From Cycas panzhihuaensis (lineage: Eukaryota > Cycadophyta), in NCBI GenBank assembly GCA_023213395.1, contig CM041465.1:218185741-218249740 (forward strand): 64,000 nucleotides of DNA, given 5' to 3'. Made by a program: the position numbers and the translations under genes. Every line of letters starts with the position of its first letter. Position 1 is the first letter of the stretch. Below, in pieces: positions 23,253 to 34,799 of this stretch. Under the pieces are notes generated by a model. It saw only the letters and a list, made by a program, of their open reading frames with translations, did not search any database and was not told the DNA's origin.

Positions 23253-23623
23253 TAGGTCAATCAGATTGGTTGGTTTTCCTTTATCTGAGACTAGTTTTGA
23301 AGAGATTATATCCTACACAACTAGAGATTGTGAAGGTGATAGTATTTCAGAGGAACTTGAGTTGTTGGCCTAGTTTTTCAAGCTTAAATATTTATGATCA
23401 TTACTGTCTAGCCTTTTATGATTTCTATAGCGAGTAATTTGTATTATTACTTGATGATTGTGAATGACCAAGAGTTTAGGAGTAAATTCGTCGCCTTTAT
23501 TAATCCCAGAGCTATAGTTAATGATATGGATGGACATAGAGGTAGAAGAATTAATCGATCTGATCAATTGAGGATATAGAGAGGGGGGTGCTACCGAACA
23601 GAAATGTAGATCTAATTGAATGA

Positions 23624-23821
<198 letters not shown>

Positions 23822-24637
23822 AGCTTTTATTTGATTGGTTTCTCACTATGCATAGGAGTCTCTACCAATATGCATTAACTATGCTTCTCTGTTTCTTTAG
23901 TTTTCAACAATGTGTATAAAAAAAAAATATTATACACAATAAGTTCACTTTTTTTAGAAAACTACTAATTTCTAAGAATCATTCATTCATCTTTTGGGGA
24001 TGTAATAAAGATTTGGGTATTGACTGGTGACAATACCAAGATTACAACATAAATCTACTAGCACAAATATACTAGTAGTCTTTATTTTTCCTCTGAATGT
24101 AAACCATACAGTAGGTTATAAAAGAGAGATCTAGCTCATCAGATCTCACCACTATGTAGGCTCTTAGGGCCTATATACAAATGGAAAAAATATAAAATAT
24201 AGCAGAGAAATATTTAAAATATATATTTATATAAAACATAAAAGAGGAGTATTGAGTTTTGACTACATTTTTCCTTAAATTTGAATGATTGGTATGTACC
24301 TTATAAATATCAGAGAGTATCCCAGTATAGAGAATAAAGATAAGAACTAGATCTTTTAAATATATTGATAAAAAATATATCAAATAAATAATAAGTATAT
24401 ATATTTGTATTTAAAATCTTTCAAATATACTAGAGAAGATATATCAAAGAACCAAGAAACATATATGTTTATATCTGAATAAAAATAAGAAGAACCTAGT
24501 AAATATAGCTGTGATAGATTTATAAAAGATGAACTTCAGATTCTTCCAGTAGATGGATATGTTGTAGTATAACTTCTCCAGAAGACTTGTTAGGCTGAAT
24601 ATGCACCAAATCTTACACAGATATGAAAGAAAATATT

Positions 24638-25195
24638 AAATGAATGGACCAAAATATACCAAAATTTGGTCAAATATTTGACAAACTATACAAATCTGAA
24701 GAAAATATTGCATAGATCTAGAGAGAAACTTGAATAAATGGACCAAATATACCAAAATTGGTCAAATATTAAACAAAATATGTAGATCTTGAGAAAATAT
24801 TACATAGATCTATAGAAAAACTTGAATAAATGGACCAAATATACCAAAAATGGTCAAATATTTAACAAAATATGTAGATATGGAGAAAATATTGTATAGA
24901 TCTGAAGAAAATATTAAAAAATAGATAAAATAAACTAGAAATGGTCAAGTATTTGATAAAATATATAGATCTTGTTGATAGAAGTTCATAGAGTGATGAA
25001 ATCTTTGAATATTTGTTGATTGCAGCTATGTTCCTACACAATTTTAAAAAATGTATTGAATAAATAAATAAAATATGCCAGAAATGGCTAAGTATTTGAC
25101 AAAAATATGTAAAACTTATTAATAAAAGCTCCGTAGAGTGATAAATCTTTGATATTTACTGATTGCAGCTATGCTCCTATACAGATCTAAAAAAT
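24638..25195. repeat. Degenerate tandem repeat in N1 (~92 to ~145 bp units)
   Basis: Five units built around AATGGACCAAATATACC, TGGTCAAATATTT and GAAAATATT...TAGATCT. The first three are about 92 bp each (starting near 24638, 24733, 24826). The last two are longer and share GATTGCAGCTATG. Confidence 0.8.
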
Positions 25196-25379
25196 ATTTG
25201 TTATTTCACAAGTATAAATCAAGAATAATCAAATCTCTGATGAGAAATAATATAAGAAACTATAAAAAAACTTTGTAGAAGATAAATATAACCAATATTT
25301 ACTTGCTGTGAGTAGAATTTCTGTAAATGCTAATGGATCTTCTTTCTTCTTAAAAAACTTCAACATGCTAATAATCTAT

Positions 25380-25391
25380 GCTCTGATACCA
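25380..25391 (-). other. N1 primer binding site
   Basis: TGGTATCAGAGC, a perfect initiator tRNA-Met site, two bases inside the N1 5' LTR. Confidence 0.92.
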
Positions 25392-25393
25392 AA

Positions 25394-25765
25394 TGAAGGA
25401 TTATTAAATGATGGAGATAGGGCAGAGCATAATTACATAGTCAAAAATATTATTGCATAAACATATAAATCTTTGTATTCAATCTATGATGAGTGAGTAC
25501 ATAGCAAATTTCTAAATGTAGGTGGTGTCGAAAGACACCAGGGTTGCAGATCCCTCTAAATATATAATTTGGAGGAGGAGGAAAACTCCTCAACCCTTAG
25601 AATTCAAATAATAATAAAATGTTATATAACTTAACTCAAATTAACTTTAACCTTACCTTATACTTACCTTCACATGTGAGCACCCACATGTGTAAATTAG
25701 TGAGAGTAGGGTGTGTACTCCTGGGTGAAAGGTAGGAGTGGGGTGATGATCATTAACCCCCAACA
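25394..25765 (-). repeat. N1 5' LTR
   Basis: Same 372-bp length as the copy at 3497. Starts TGTTGGGGGTTAATGATC on the minus strand. Followed by TGTAA, the target duplication. Confidence 0.92.
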
Positions 25766-25770
25766 TGTAA

Positions 25771-27711
25771 TGTCTATGCACCCTCTGTAGATGAAATTGA
25801 TCTAATTTTAATCAATTATTTGATAGTTTAATTACCACTTCATGCATTTTTTTAATCTATTAATTTACTCGTTAATGTGCGTGTATTTTTTGATTCACAT
25901 ATTCATTTTTTTTAAAGGTTTTGAAGAAATTAAATTAGATTGGATCTTTATTTTAAATTCATCTGTCATAGCCCCCTAGCCCCAATTGTTGTTCAGGTTG
26001 GCCCTTCATACGACCTTCTTTTAGTTTAAAAGGGGCTTAGAATTCAAATTTTATAGGTTATTTTTGAAAATTTTAGATTTTAAAAGATTTAGTTATTTTT
26101 TATAAAGTTTGGGGTCTACTAGCCTACTTCATTAGTTAGCGCATGGGCTTATACATCCCTCAGGTGACTAAGGGCTCTGATAAAAGGGGCTTAACCCCCC
26201 CTCTTTAGCTTTTTCATCATAAGAAGTTATCTTTACTATTTTTCTTATAACTTTTGATCTAAGAGTCTAGTTTTTAAACGGTAGGATTTGTTGGAAAGTT
26301 GGTTCACTGATCTTTATACTAAAGCTAATTTCATTATGATTTGAAGTTGTTTTATAGGTGTTTGAGGCTGCTAAATTTAGCCCTTTTATTTGACCTAAGT
26401 TTAAGTTTTTTTCACTATTTTTTAACTATTTAATAATTCTCTTCAAGTATATTTATATTTTATTGAGATGCTAATATACTTTTAGCTAATTTCACTTGGT
26501 TTTTTAAGGCTTACATATGATTTTTGGTAGAATATAGTGAAATTTTACCTTTTGAAGGAGAAGATAATAGTTGGATGCCATTTCATATACAAGGAGCTTT
26601 ATAAACCCTATATCATTTTATTTTAAAGCTTCTATTTCACTTCTTAGCTCATTCATTTTATTTTAAAGCTTATATTAAGCTTGTTTAACTCATTTAAGGG
26701 TCAATTTATCTTATTATTAAAGCACATTTCAAAGGTCATTTAAGGTTCCTTTACTACATTACAAAGGATTATATAGAGCATATTTATTGAATCTTAAAAT
26801 CTCATTTACACTTTAATTCATTTTCAACTTATTTATTTTACTTTAAAGCTTAAATTTAGCTCATTTTTACTTATTTAAAGGTCATGTTTACTTTATTATT
26901 AAAGCATATTTCAAAGTTTAATAAGATTTCTTTATTTCACTTAAAAGTTCACATAGAGTGAATCTAATTACATTCTTAAAAGCTCATTCAAAGGCTCTTT
27001 TATTTTCTTTTCATTCCATACTACTTTAGAGCTTATTTGTATCACTTTGAAAGCTCATTTATTTCATATTTATTTCATTTAAAAAGAGATTTATTTCATT
27101 TCATTTTAAGTTATTTTTTATTTGTTGTTAAGAAAGAGCCTTACTTGTTAAATAAGACCACATATAAAATATATTTTCATATTAAACAAAATAAACTTCT
27201 AAATGAACACCCTATTTCTAGTCTTACAATGGGAACAGTTATAACTCGTAAAGTTACCACCTTGCACACACCCTTGGCCTACTCATATTAGATGAGGAAC
27301 ATCATTGGCTATTGGGTGTATATAGTGGCAGGCTAAGGTGGAGTAAACCTTTGTTTTTGGAGTTCAAAGACTAGGCTAGATCTAGGGGGGTAAGTGTCTT
27401 GATTTGTAAAGCCATCACCATTAGATCTATCACTAGGTATAAGTTTGGTGTAGGTGGATAAACAAGTTACAGAGGCCTTGTACCTTCTTTGTAACCTATG
27501 TATTGAGGTATATAAAGCCTAACACTCACATACTAGTACATTGGGTCCTGGATTTGACACTTATGGGTAGGTGCCATTAGATAGAATAGTAACTAAAGGC
27601 TTCCTTAAAGACCCATAAACTTAGAGCCTAATAATATTTTTGGTAATAGGACACATTATTTCAAAACTATACTTTGGAAAGCATTTGAATGAGACTTTAT
27701 TTTTGAAAATA
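25771..27711 (+). other. C1 leader, right part
   Basis: Continues the leader that begins at 2426. The last ~480 bp (27235-27711) align with C2 41200-41736, including CCCTTGGCCTAC and GTATTGAGGTATAT. It was at first mistaken for a second LTR because of TATATAAAG near 27513 and GGTAATAGGACACA near 27645. No open frame. Confidence 0.6.
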
Positions 27712-28513
27712 ATGGCAATAAATCTTGACAACATGATAATACCTATATTTGATGGAACTAACTTTCCACTTTAGAGTAAGCAATGAAATCATTTTTTATT
27801 ACTATCAATCTTTAGGAATTTGTGAAGGATAGCTATGATGACTTAGGTAATAAGGCTACCTGGGATGAAGAACAAACCTTTAAAGAAAGTATGAAGAAAG
27901 ATAATGAAGCATTAGTATTAATATTTATACCTTGGATGACCATATATTATCTAGGATAAGTGAAGTGACTACCTCAAAGGACGCATGGGATACCTTGGAA
28001 ATGATTCATGGAGAGAGCCATAACTATTGAAAAAGATAATGCCTTTATCACAACTGAATATATTAATGATATATTGCATGAATACCTACTATCTGTGGGA
28101 TAGATGTTGGAATACAACCATAATGTTGTATTGGATAATAATAAGTGTACCATTGACCTAAATGAATCTAACAAAGTAAACGATTACTATAAGGCAAAAA
28201 TTAAGAAAGACAAAAGTCACCCAATAGATATGCTTAACATCAACCTAGAAAGGTCATCCACATACTCCAATATGGTCTATTTTACCCTATTTAGCCAAGT
28301 TCGAGAACCACATGAGCCTCACACTCTTAAAGAGGCCAAAATTGCAAAGACATCAATACTGTTGGAGTGTAATGTCATCACACTCCAACAAATACAAGAT
28401 GATGACATTGAACTGATCTATTATAAAGTAAAGGAACAAGCAACAACTATCCTCCTAAAGGTCTTTCAAAGGTTTAAATTCCATAAATTCAAAGACAGGA
28501 GTTACATATAATA
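27712..28513 (+). pseudogene. C1 gag-pol remnant with internal deletion
   Basis: The start MAINLDNMIIPIFDGTNF is the normal copia gag N-terminus (C2 reads NMIIPKFDGSNF). Stops follow within 30 codons. A 135-codon frame (28104-28511) contains YFTLFSQVREPHEPHTLKEA, which matches the pre-RT spacer of C2, and ends IELIYYKVKEQATTILLKVF, which matches the RNase H tail. Zinc knuckle, protease, integrase and RT are missing, so a deletion joined these pieces. The element cannot move by itself. Confidence 0.75.
28360..28390. repeat. Perfect 11-bp inverted repeat at the C1 deletion junction
   Basis: TGTTGGAGTGT and ACACTCCAACA with a 9-base spacer, in the interval between the spacer part and the RNase H part. 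Confidence 0.8.
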
Positions 28514-28518
28514 AATAT

Positions 28519-28530
28519 TATGGAGGAGAA
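28519..28530 (+). other. C1 polypurine tract
   Basis: TATGGAGGAGAA directly before the 3' LTR; C2 has TATGGAGGAAAA and C3 a similar tract. Confidence 0.75.
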
Positions 28531-28833
28531 TATTAGCAATAATATTCATTATTTATGTTAAATGTATACAAAGTTATCTTGGCACTCTATGCGACCACTT
28601 CTAGTTGACTACAACTGACTTTTGGATAACGTAAGTATTATTTTATTTATTATTTTATTATTTTAATTTTAAAAAAAGTGTCAATTAAGGCAGGCTCCTC
28701 TCCATATCCCGACCTATAAATAAATGGTACTTAAAACACTAGTGTTTTTTAGCACCACCTATGAATAGAAATATGATAATATTTTTTAGCAATATGGTTT
28801 AGTCTTATTCTACTCTACTCCTTGACTACTTTA
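28531..28833 (+). repeat. C1 3' LTR
   Basis: 303 bp, starts TATTAGCAATAATATT, TATA box CCTATAAATAAATGG, ends ACTTTA where the 5' copy has ACTTCA. Confidence 0.82.
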
Positions 28834-29060
28834 ACTAAATAGCATAAAAGTGATTGGGAACTTAACAAAGATTTGAAGGTAATAATGAATTGGTTATAAT
28901 AATCATGATGGTGTGAATGATTCTCTTATCTTAAAGATACTTGACATAAGTGTTACCATTGGAAAAGGCCTGATAATAATGTAAAGAAAGACCTGAGAGA
29001 GATTTCTAGTGATAGTAGGGCTAACCATGATTTGAATTATCACTTAATTAGAAGGTTGGA
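28834..29060 (+). pseudogene. C0 gag remnant, right half (decayed zinc knuckle)
   Basis: Resumes after C1. CYHWKRPDNNVKKDL near 28950-28993 looks like a decayed copia knuckle of the CYHCGKxGHxKKDC type. Stops before and after. The link with 1380-1707 rests on position across C1. Confidence 0.4.
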
Positions 29061-30068
29061 GTTGGTTAAAACATTGGATTGATGTATGGCCATGGGAAAA
29101 TTAACTTAATGATCAAAGTATAAAGGATAGTTTAGAGAAGTAATAAGACTTCAAATGGGCACAAATCAAGTCAAAAATATTTTGCAGTAGTGAGCGTGTA
29201 AAGAAATATCTTTCCTTCCATAAAAAGTAACTAGAAGAATGCCAAAAGCTACTCTTTAGGGAAAGTTACTTTCTAGGTCAAGGGTAGCTCCATACATAAA
29301 CTTAAGGAATGCCACATATAAAATGTTCATAAGCTCTTAAAAAATAAGAACCCTTGGAAACTATATAGAGGTCTTATTGGTTATAGTGAACTATAATTGA
29401 AGGTCCATATTAGGGGCAGCTTAAGAAAGTAGATCAAAATAATAATTAGCCTAAAGGAACAATAAAAGCACCTCCATCAAAGTCTTAAGAGGATTCTTGA
29501 TAAATTATAATTATAAAAGTTAACTTAAACTATATTGGATTAGATGGGGAGATTGGATATATGGTTAATAATGTAATATTGGTGATGGCTATAATGTTGA
29601 GAATACAAGGTCCTAAACTTTAAACTGCCACAAGATCTGAACTATTTTGCAACTAGTTACAGGAATCGAAACTAAGATTTAACATGCAAGTTCTAAAATT
29701 AGAGATAATAAAATAACATCAATATACAAGCTAAACATCACATATGCAACCAATATAACGTGGTAAAACCCTAGCAGTGTGCTAGGGAAACATCCACACA
29801 GGAAAGATATGGATCTTTATTGCTATAGAATGGAGAAATAATACATCTTAGTAGTAGAGTGCTCTCAGGAATAACAACCAACCGTCGCCCTTATCTCAAT
29901 ATATTACAATACATTCAATATAATAAAAAAATCCCTAAAATGGGCTACATGAGAGGGACATCCAAGGCATGAATCTCAACCATAGAATCTAGGGTATTTA
30001 TATCGAACAACCCTGATTCTCTTTACATTTTAATATGGTTTACAGGGCTAATTTTTCAGGTCGGGGGT
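29061..30068. other. Unassigned AT-rich stretch left of G2
   Basis: No domain recognised. A small perfect inverted repeat (CCCTAGCA...TGCTAGGG) lies near 29770. ACGTGGTAAAACCC just before it resembles sequences near LTRs of other plant copia elements. Probably the rest of C0 plus another decayed element. Confidence 0.35.
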
Positions 30069-32677
30069 TGAAACACGTCTACGGGGTGGTCTCCTACATT
30101 TAGCAAGATGTGGCTAACTAAGATGTAGTCGAGCTATGAGTGGGATATAACGGCAAGAAAAACACCACGCAGGGCATCAGTGTACTAGAGCACAGATTCA
30201 GGACCTGCAAATGGCGCCTAATTTCCTTAAGGCAATCTTTGGAGAAGGACGCAAGGCAAGGCCTTAGGTCATCCCAAAAGGAGAGGCCCTCCTACCCCTT
30301 GGATGGTTGGGAAGAGGAGGAGGGACTCTAAGGAGTCATGCCTTCTCAAGAGATGGGAGAAGCCAACGTGTAAGAGAATATGTGTAGTATGGTATCCTAC
30401 GTGTGGGCTAGATGGGGAGGTGAGGAATGTATGACTCACACCCAAAACCTATCTATACGTGGTATAAACAACTATAAAAAGGCACACAAATGCAAAAATG
30501 AGTTCTTTTCCCTTTTTCGTTTCCTATGTATTTTTAGCATGAGGCATACGAATAAGAGAAAACACTACAGAAAAGGACAAAAAAGGATGAAGAATACCTA
30601 GAAATATATTGCACTTGGGGTGTTGCGATCTTCTATTCTTTGTGCACTCACCCACTTGAACTTGTCACGTAGGTGAGAGACTAGTTAGCAATGGTTGCCG
30701 TGAGTGGATAAGGGGCTACCTTACCTTTCCCAATCATGTGAAAAGCAAAGCAACACAAAGAACAGCTAAAGGAAACAAAGAAATACTACTAACAAGAGAC
30801 TAGCCTATTAAGAAGCTTACCTCATTCGTATTTCTGTTACTGCAAAGCCTGCCAATCATAACACGAGAGTTTCTCCCTCCCGGAAGAGGGGGTTTACGAA
30901 ATATGCCTAATATATATATGTAAATACAAATAACTGATACAAATCAAGTCAAAGAAATGTTGCACTCTACTCCAAAACTCTAAGCAAAACTCAAACCAGC
31001 AGTAGCACCAAACAGTATCCAAAATGAAGAAGTTAGCCTCAGAATGGCTAACTCACCCACAAGCATCTCTACGTAGCCTTGAAGGAGGGAAAAACAAAGT
31101 GTAATAGCTGTATGGGACAGTAAATAAGGGAGGAAAAAGACCAGCAAAATGATGTACAAACAAACCCAAAAGACAAAGTGCTATGGGCAGCAAATCATCA
31201 GGTTGGGCTGAGCTAGGGGTCACGAACCAACCGGGATAAGTTTGGGGGCTTATGTGGTTCCCAAAACCTACAAGTGTAGGTCTGAAACCAGCATGGCAAG
31301 GGCTACCAATGTTGTTTTAGATATGGAAATAGGCTCTCAGTATCCTTGGCCCAGCTCCAAGGGAGGCATGAGGTGAAAGAGGAAGGAAGGGAAGGGTTTA
31401 GACCCTTGGGGAGAAGGTCAACAAGGGGATTGATCCCGCCTTTCTCCCTTCACTCGTCCTTGTGTAACCCTCTTACATAGCCACCTTGAAGTGAACTTAC
31501 AGGAAATGAGAGGGAGAGCATTGTGAAATAAGGAGCAATGGGCAAGCTCCTATGGGATGCAAAGCTAAGAGCAAAAAATAACTAAATACTGTTCATAAAA
31601 GGAAGGAGAAAAAACATGAATCTTAGAGAAATATTGAAGGGGTACCTTGCGGCAGGAAGAAAGAGATTATTCCTACCAGAAATTAAGAGGAAAAGCACAT
31701 GTACTTAAGCTTTTCAAACTGGCTAAAGAGGAGGCAAACATGGAAATAAATATGGAATTTTGGATCTTGCTTTGTTGAGTTGCTGTGAGTATTCCTTCCT
31801 CCACAATGTAGACCTGCAAAGAGAGAGCCTGAGCTACTGGAGTAAGGCCTAAGATGCAGCAGGTATCCCTATGGAAGGAGAACTAGAGCCAAAGAGCAGA
31901 TCCTCTGACAATCCTAAAGAGAGAGCTAGAGTAGTGCCAAAAAAATGAATGGAGAAGAGAAATAAATGACTTACTTTTTGGGTTTTATATTCTTCCTAAC
32001 CCTAAACTAGTGTTTAGGGTTATGGGGGGATGAGTATACACAGATGTCATATGGAAGTTCCACGAAAAGAGTGGGAACTATCGTGACTGTTTAAAAAAAA
32101 TAATTTTAAACAGTCACACCGTGGTAAATTTCATAGTACCATGGTAAAATTTGTAGTACCACTTAGTTTGCAGCGGTGCGGGCCTAACAGTTAAAATTAG
32201 GGTAGAAATAGGGCTTAAAGCCAAACAGAGGGTATGCTGAGACTGGGCAGGTTGGGAACTCCTGCCCAGGTGGCTGGTAGGTGGCCAAAAGAGAGAAACG
32301 GGTCTCAATGAGGGTCTTATCATACTTAGAAAGGGATTCAAAGTAGAGACAGGGGTGTTGGCATGGACAAAACGTGACCAACAATGATGCTCAAGGAACT
32401 GTGGAGGTGTTGTGGGTAGTTGAGTGCCATATGGGGTGTATGACTCACTAAGGAGTGCCCCCACGGTGGGTCGTTATAGGATGAGTGGTGTGCAGCAGGC
32501 ATAAGCAATGTGATCAGGCAAGAAAGCAATGCAATCACACAAATGATAGGCAAGCATATGTTAAGTAATTTACTAAGCAAACTAGACTAAGCGAAAGTGA
32601 GGATGGGAGTGAGAAACATATACCTGAGCTTACTTGAGTTGACTTGTCTCAAATCTATTTCCGATAGCCAAGAAACA
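30069..32677 (-). repeat. G2 3' LTR
   Basis: Starts TGTTTCTTGGC at 32677 and ends CGTAGACGTGTTTCA at 30069. Shares with the G1 LTR the segments around CTCAGGTA, GGGAGGGAGAAA and CCCCGTAGACG. It is much more diverged than the two G1 LTRs are from each other. Confidence 0.8.
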
Positions 32678-32689
32678 CTGCCCCTTTGG
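32678..32689 (-). other. G2 polypurine tract
   Basis: CCAAAGGGGCAG adjacent to the LTR start, as in G1. Confidence 0.75.
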
Positions 32690-33045
32690 TAGCAGAGCCT
32701 TACCGCTCAGAAGCGTGGTGTGATGCCAAATGCTGGCAACCAAAAACTGTTAGTGGCACATGTGTATATATATAAATCATGAACAGAATATAGACTAAGG
32801 GTATTGGCGAGTGTCATGGTAGAATGCATGGATAAGGGAAATGGAGACGAGGACAACATAGGGGTTGCCTATGTGTCATCTAAAAGTTGACCTATAGATG
32901 GAAGAAATGAAAGAGGGTGATGCCCCTATTGCTAAAATGCAGTGAGTAATACAAGGGCACCCAACAGATTAAATAAGCAAGCTAGGAGAAAGGCAACTAA
33001 AGACTTTTGCAATGGGTAGGCCAAGTAAGTCTCTCAAAGGTAGTC

Positions 33046-33645
33046 ACTAAGAAGAGGGAGGCAACGCTCAAGGATGAAGTAAACGAGGCTGTCCACTTCA
33101 GTATTGAGGGCCTGGGGAATATGGCAAACATTGACAGACTGGAAGTAGGCCAATAACGACATCGCGATCAACGCCAGGGCTCTCAAGCGTGGGCACCGCA
33201 CCTAGTAAACTTGGGTGAGATGAGACACCACCACTTAGGAGTCATAAAGAAGGATAATGGGTCCATGATGGAAATGCCATGCATCAGTGAGGGCTTCAAT
33301 AACAACTGTGTACTCAGCTTCGTTATTGGTTACCTCGGGGAGGAAGATACCAGAGCATAGATAGTCATGCCCGGAAGAGTCACGAAGTATCCACACGGTG
33401 GTGGAAGGGCCAGGATTGTCGCAGCTTCTGCCATCGGTGAAAATGAAAAGAGCTATGAACATGATGATAACTTCTTTGAAAGAAGTACAATGTAACCAAC
33501 GAAAGAGGCGAGGAGAGGATTTTGTATCACTAGTAACAGTGGCTGTAAAGGGGTACGAAGGCCTAGCAATGAGGTGACCCAAAAGTAGGGAAGAAAATGG
33601 TGAAAAGGGGCCCTGGGGCACCCAACATGGCTTAAGGGAGCACAA
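33046..33645 (-). pseudogene. Second RNase H of G2
   Basis: Keeps the N-terminal active-site region that G1 lost: FTDGRSCDNPGPS, then NNEAEYTVVIEAL, then a TAG directly after ILLYDS, then VVVSHLTQVY and HIPQALNTEVDSL. These are the Asp-Glu-Asp-Asp positions of RNase H1-type enzymes. Its place next to the 3' LTR, on the far side of the antisense gene, is the same as in G1. This shows that the arrangement is ancestral to both copies. Confidence 0.8.
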
Positions 33646-33669
33646 AGGGGCACCCGGCCGGAGGGGACA

Positions 33670-34161
33670 CTCCCTATGGTAGTGTTCGCCCCACTAGTAA
33701 GGGCGAGAGACATATGGGCTGTAGAGTCCCAGGAGCATGTGGCATTCAAGGGACAGATGCAGCGAGAGCTAGACGAGGCTCAGGGTATGTGAGACACATT
33801 ATAGAGTTGCGTGCAGGCACTAGAGGCCTAGGGTAGAGCCGGAGGGGATATGGGGAGCTATATCTAGGTGGTGATGCTAGAGGAGAGACTCTAAGGGATG
33901 GAGGAGAGGTTGCACCTCATAGAGGTAGAGCGGGATTGTATCCAAGTGCGATACGATTGACTAGTTGAGGACATGGCAGCATCGAGGTCAGCACAAAGTA
34001 GGACTCAGACCCATATGGCAGTGACGACCCCGAGGAGGCCACGAGATGAGGGGAGTGAGGCAGGGAGCTCACGGACACCCAGGAGGAGTCTTGGAGGGAT
34101 GTGGTCCCCAGGAGAGGGATCACACAGACCAAGAGATAATACCCCAGGAGTGGCGTAGTAG
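33670..34161 (+). pseudogene. Antisense-gene C-terminus in G2
   Basis: Aligned to the G1 antisense protein: RARDIWAVESQEHV, a coiled-coil part with several stops, then SRTQTHMAVTTPRRPRDEGS and RRSLGGMWSPGEGSHRPRD to a stop at the aligned place. The last 61 codons are open. The PMD-like part and the TATA box are missing: sequence just left of 33665 aligns to G1 19660-19780, sequence just right aligns to about 17275. Confidence 0.65.
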
Positions 34162-34451
34162 TAGTATAGTACTCATGTATTTGATTTTGACAGAGGAAAG
34201 CACAGGCCTCTAGGGGGTCATATATATAGAGTCATATGATTGTACCCCCCTACAAGGACACTGGCTTCCTATATATATGATGTGACATATGATTTTGATG
34301 TATATATATATATATATATATACGGGGTAATTGGTGCCCCATTTTGATATATGATGATGTGTATATCATGTGTGACAGATGACATGTATGTTTTGTTATG
34401 TATGTTATAGATACTTTGTTATATGATGCACATATTTCCTTCCATGCATGG

Positions 34452-34700
34452 CTATATATCTAACAGAAGCACACACGACCACCATGAGTAGAGGCGATAG
34501 GCACATGTGGGGTTAGAAATAGAGTGACCATGGAGGAGTATAGTAGGATATGCAAAGGAAACATCGAGCAAGAGGGGGAGTAACGATACTCCAGAGCGTC
34601 GTCCTAACTGGGGGATGCCCAAATAGGAAGACAAGAGTCCCAAAAGGATCTGGGAACACAGGTTCCACAGGAAGAACCAGAAAGAAAAAGAGGAAGCCAT
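34452..34700 (-). CDS. Small ORF after pol in G2
   Basis: 82 codons, partner of 16236-16490 in G1. Hydrophobic start (SSFSFWFFLWNL, LLGLLSSYLG). Same start and stop positions in the alignment. No family known; expression unproven. Confidence 0.3.
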   Translation of the reverse strand: MASSFSFWFFLWNLCSQILLGLLSSYLGIPQLGRRSGVSLLPLLLDVSFAYPTILLHGHSISNPTCAYRLYSWWSCVLLLDI

Positions 34701-34799
34701 CCTAAGTTGTCATTCCACCCGTGGCCAGGAGAAATGGGCACAACTCAAGATGGTAGTTTAGGCTCATTTCAGAGTGTGGCAAAGGGATCGCCAAGAGGA

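Noticed and set aside
27235-27711. First taken as an LTR of a second family because it repeats at 41200-41736 and has TATATAAAG and a primer-like GGTAATAGGACAC
   Set aside because: It lies between the C1 primer site and gag once N1 is removed, so it is leader. The true LTRs of the family are the ~300-bp TATTAG units.
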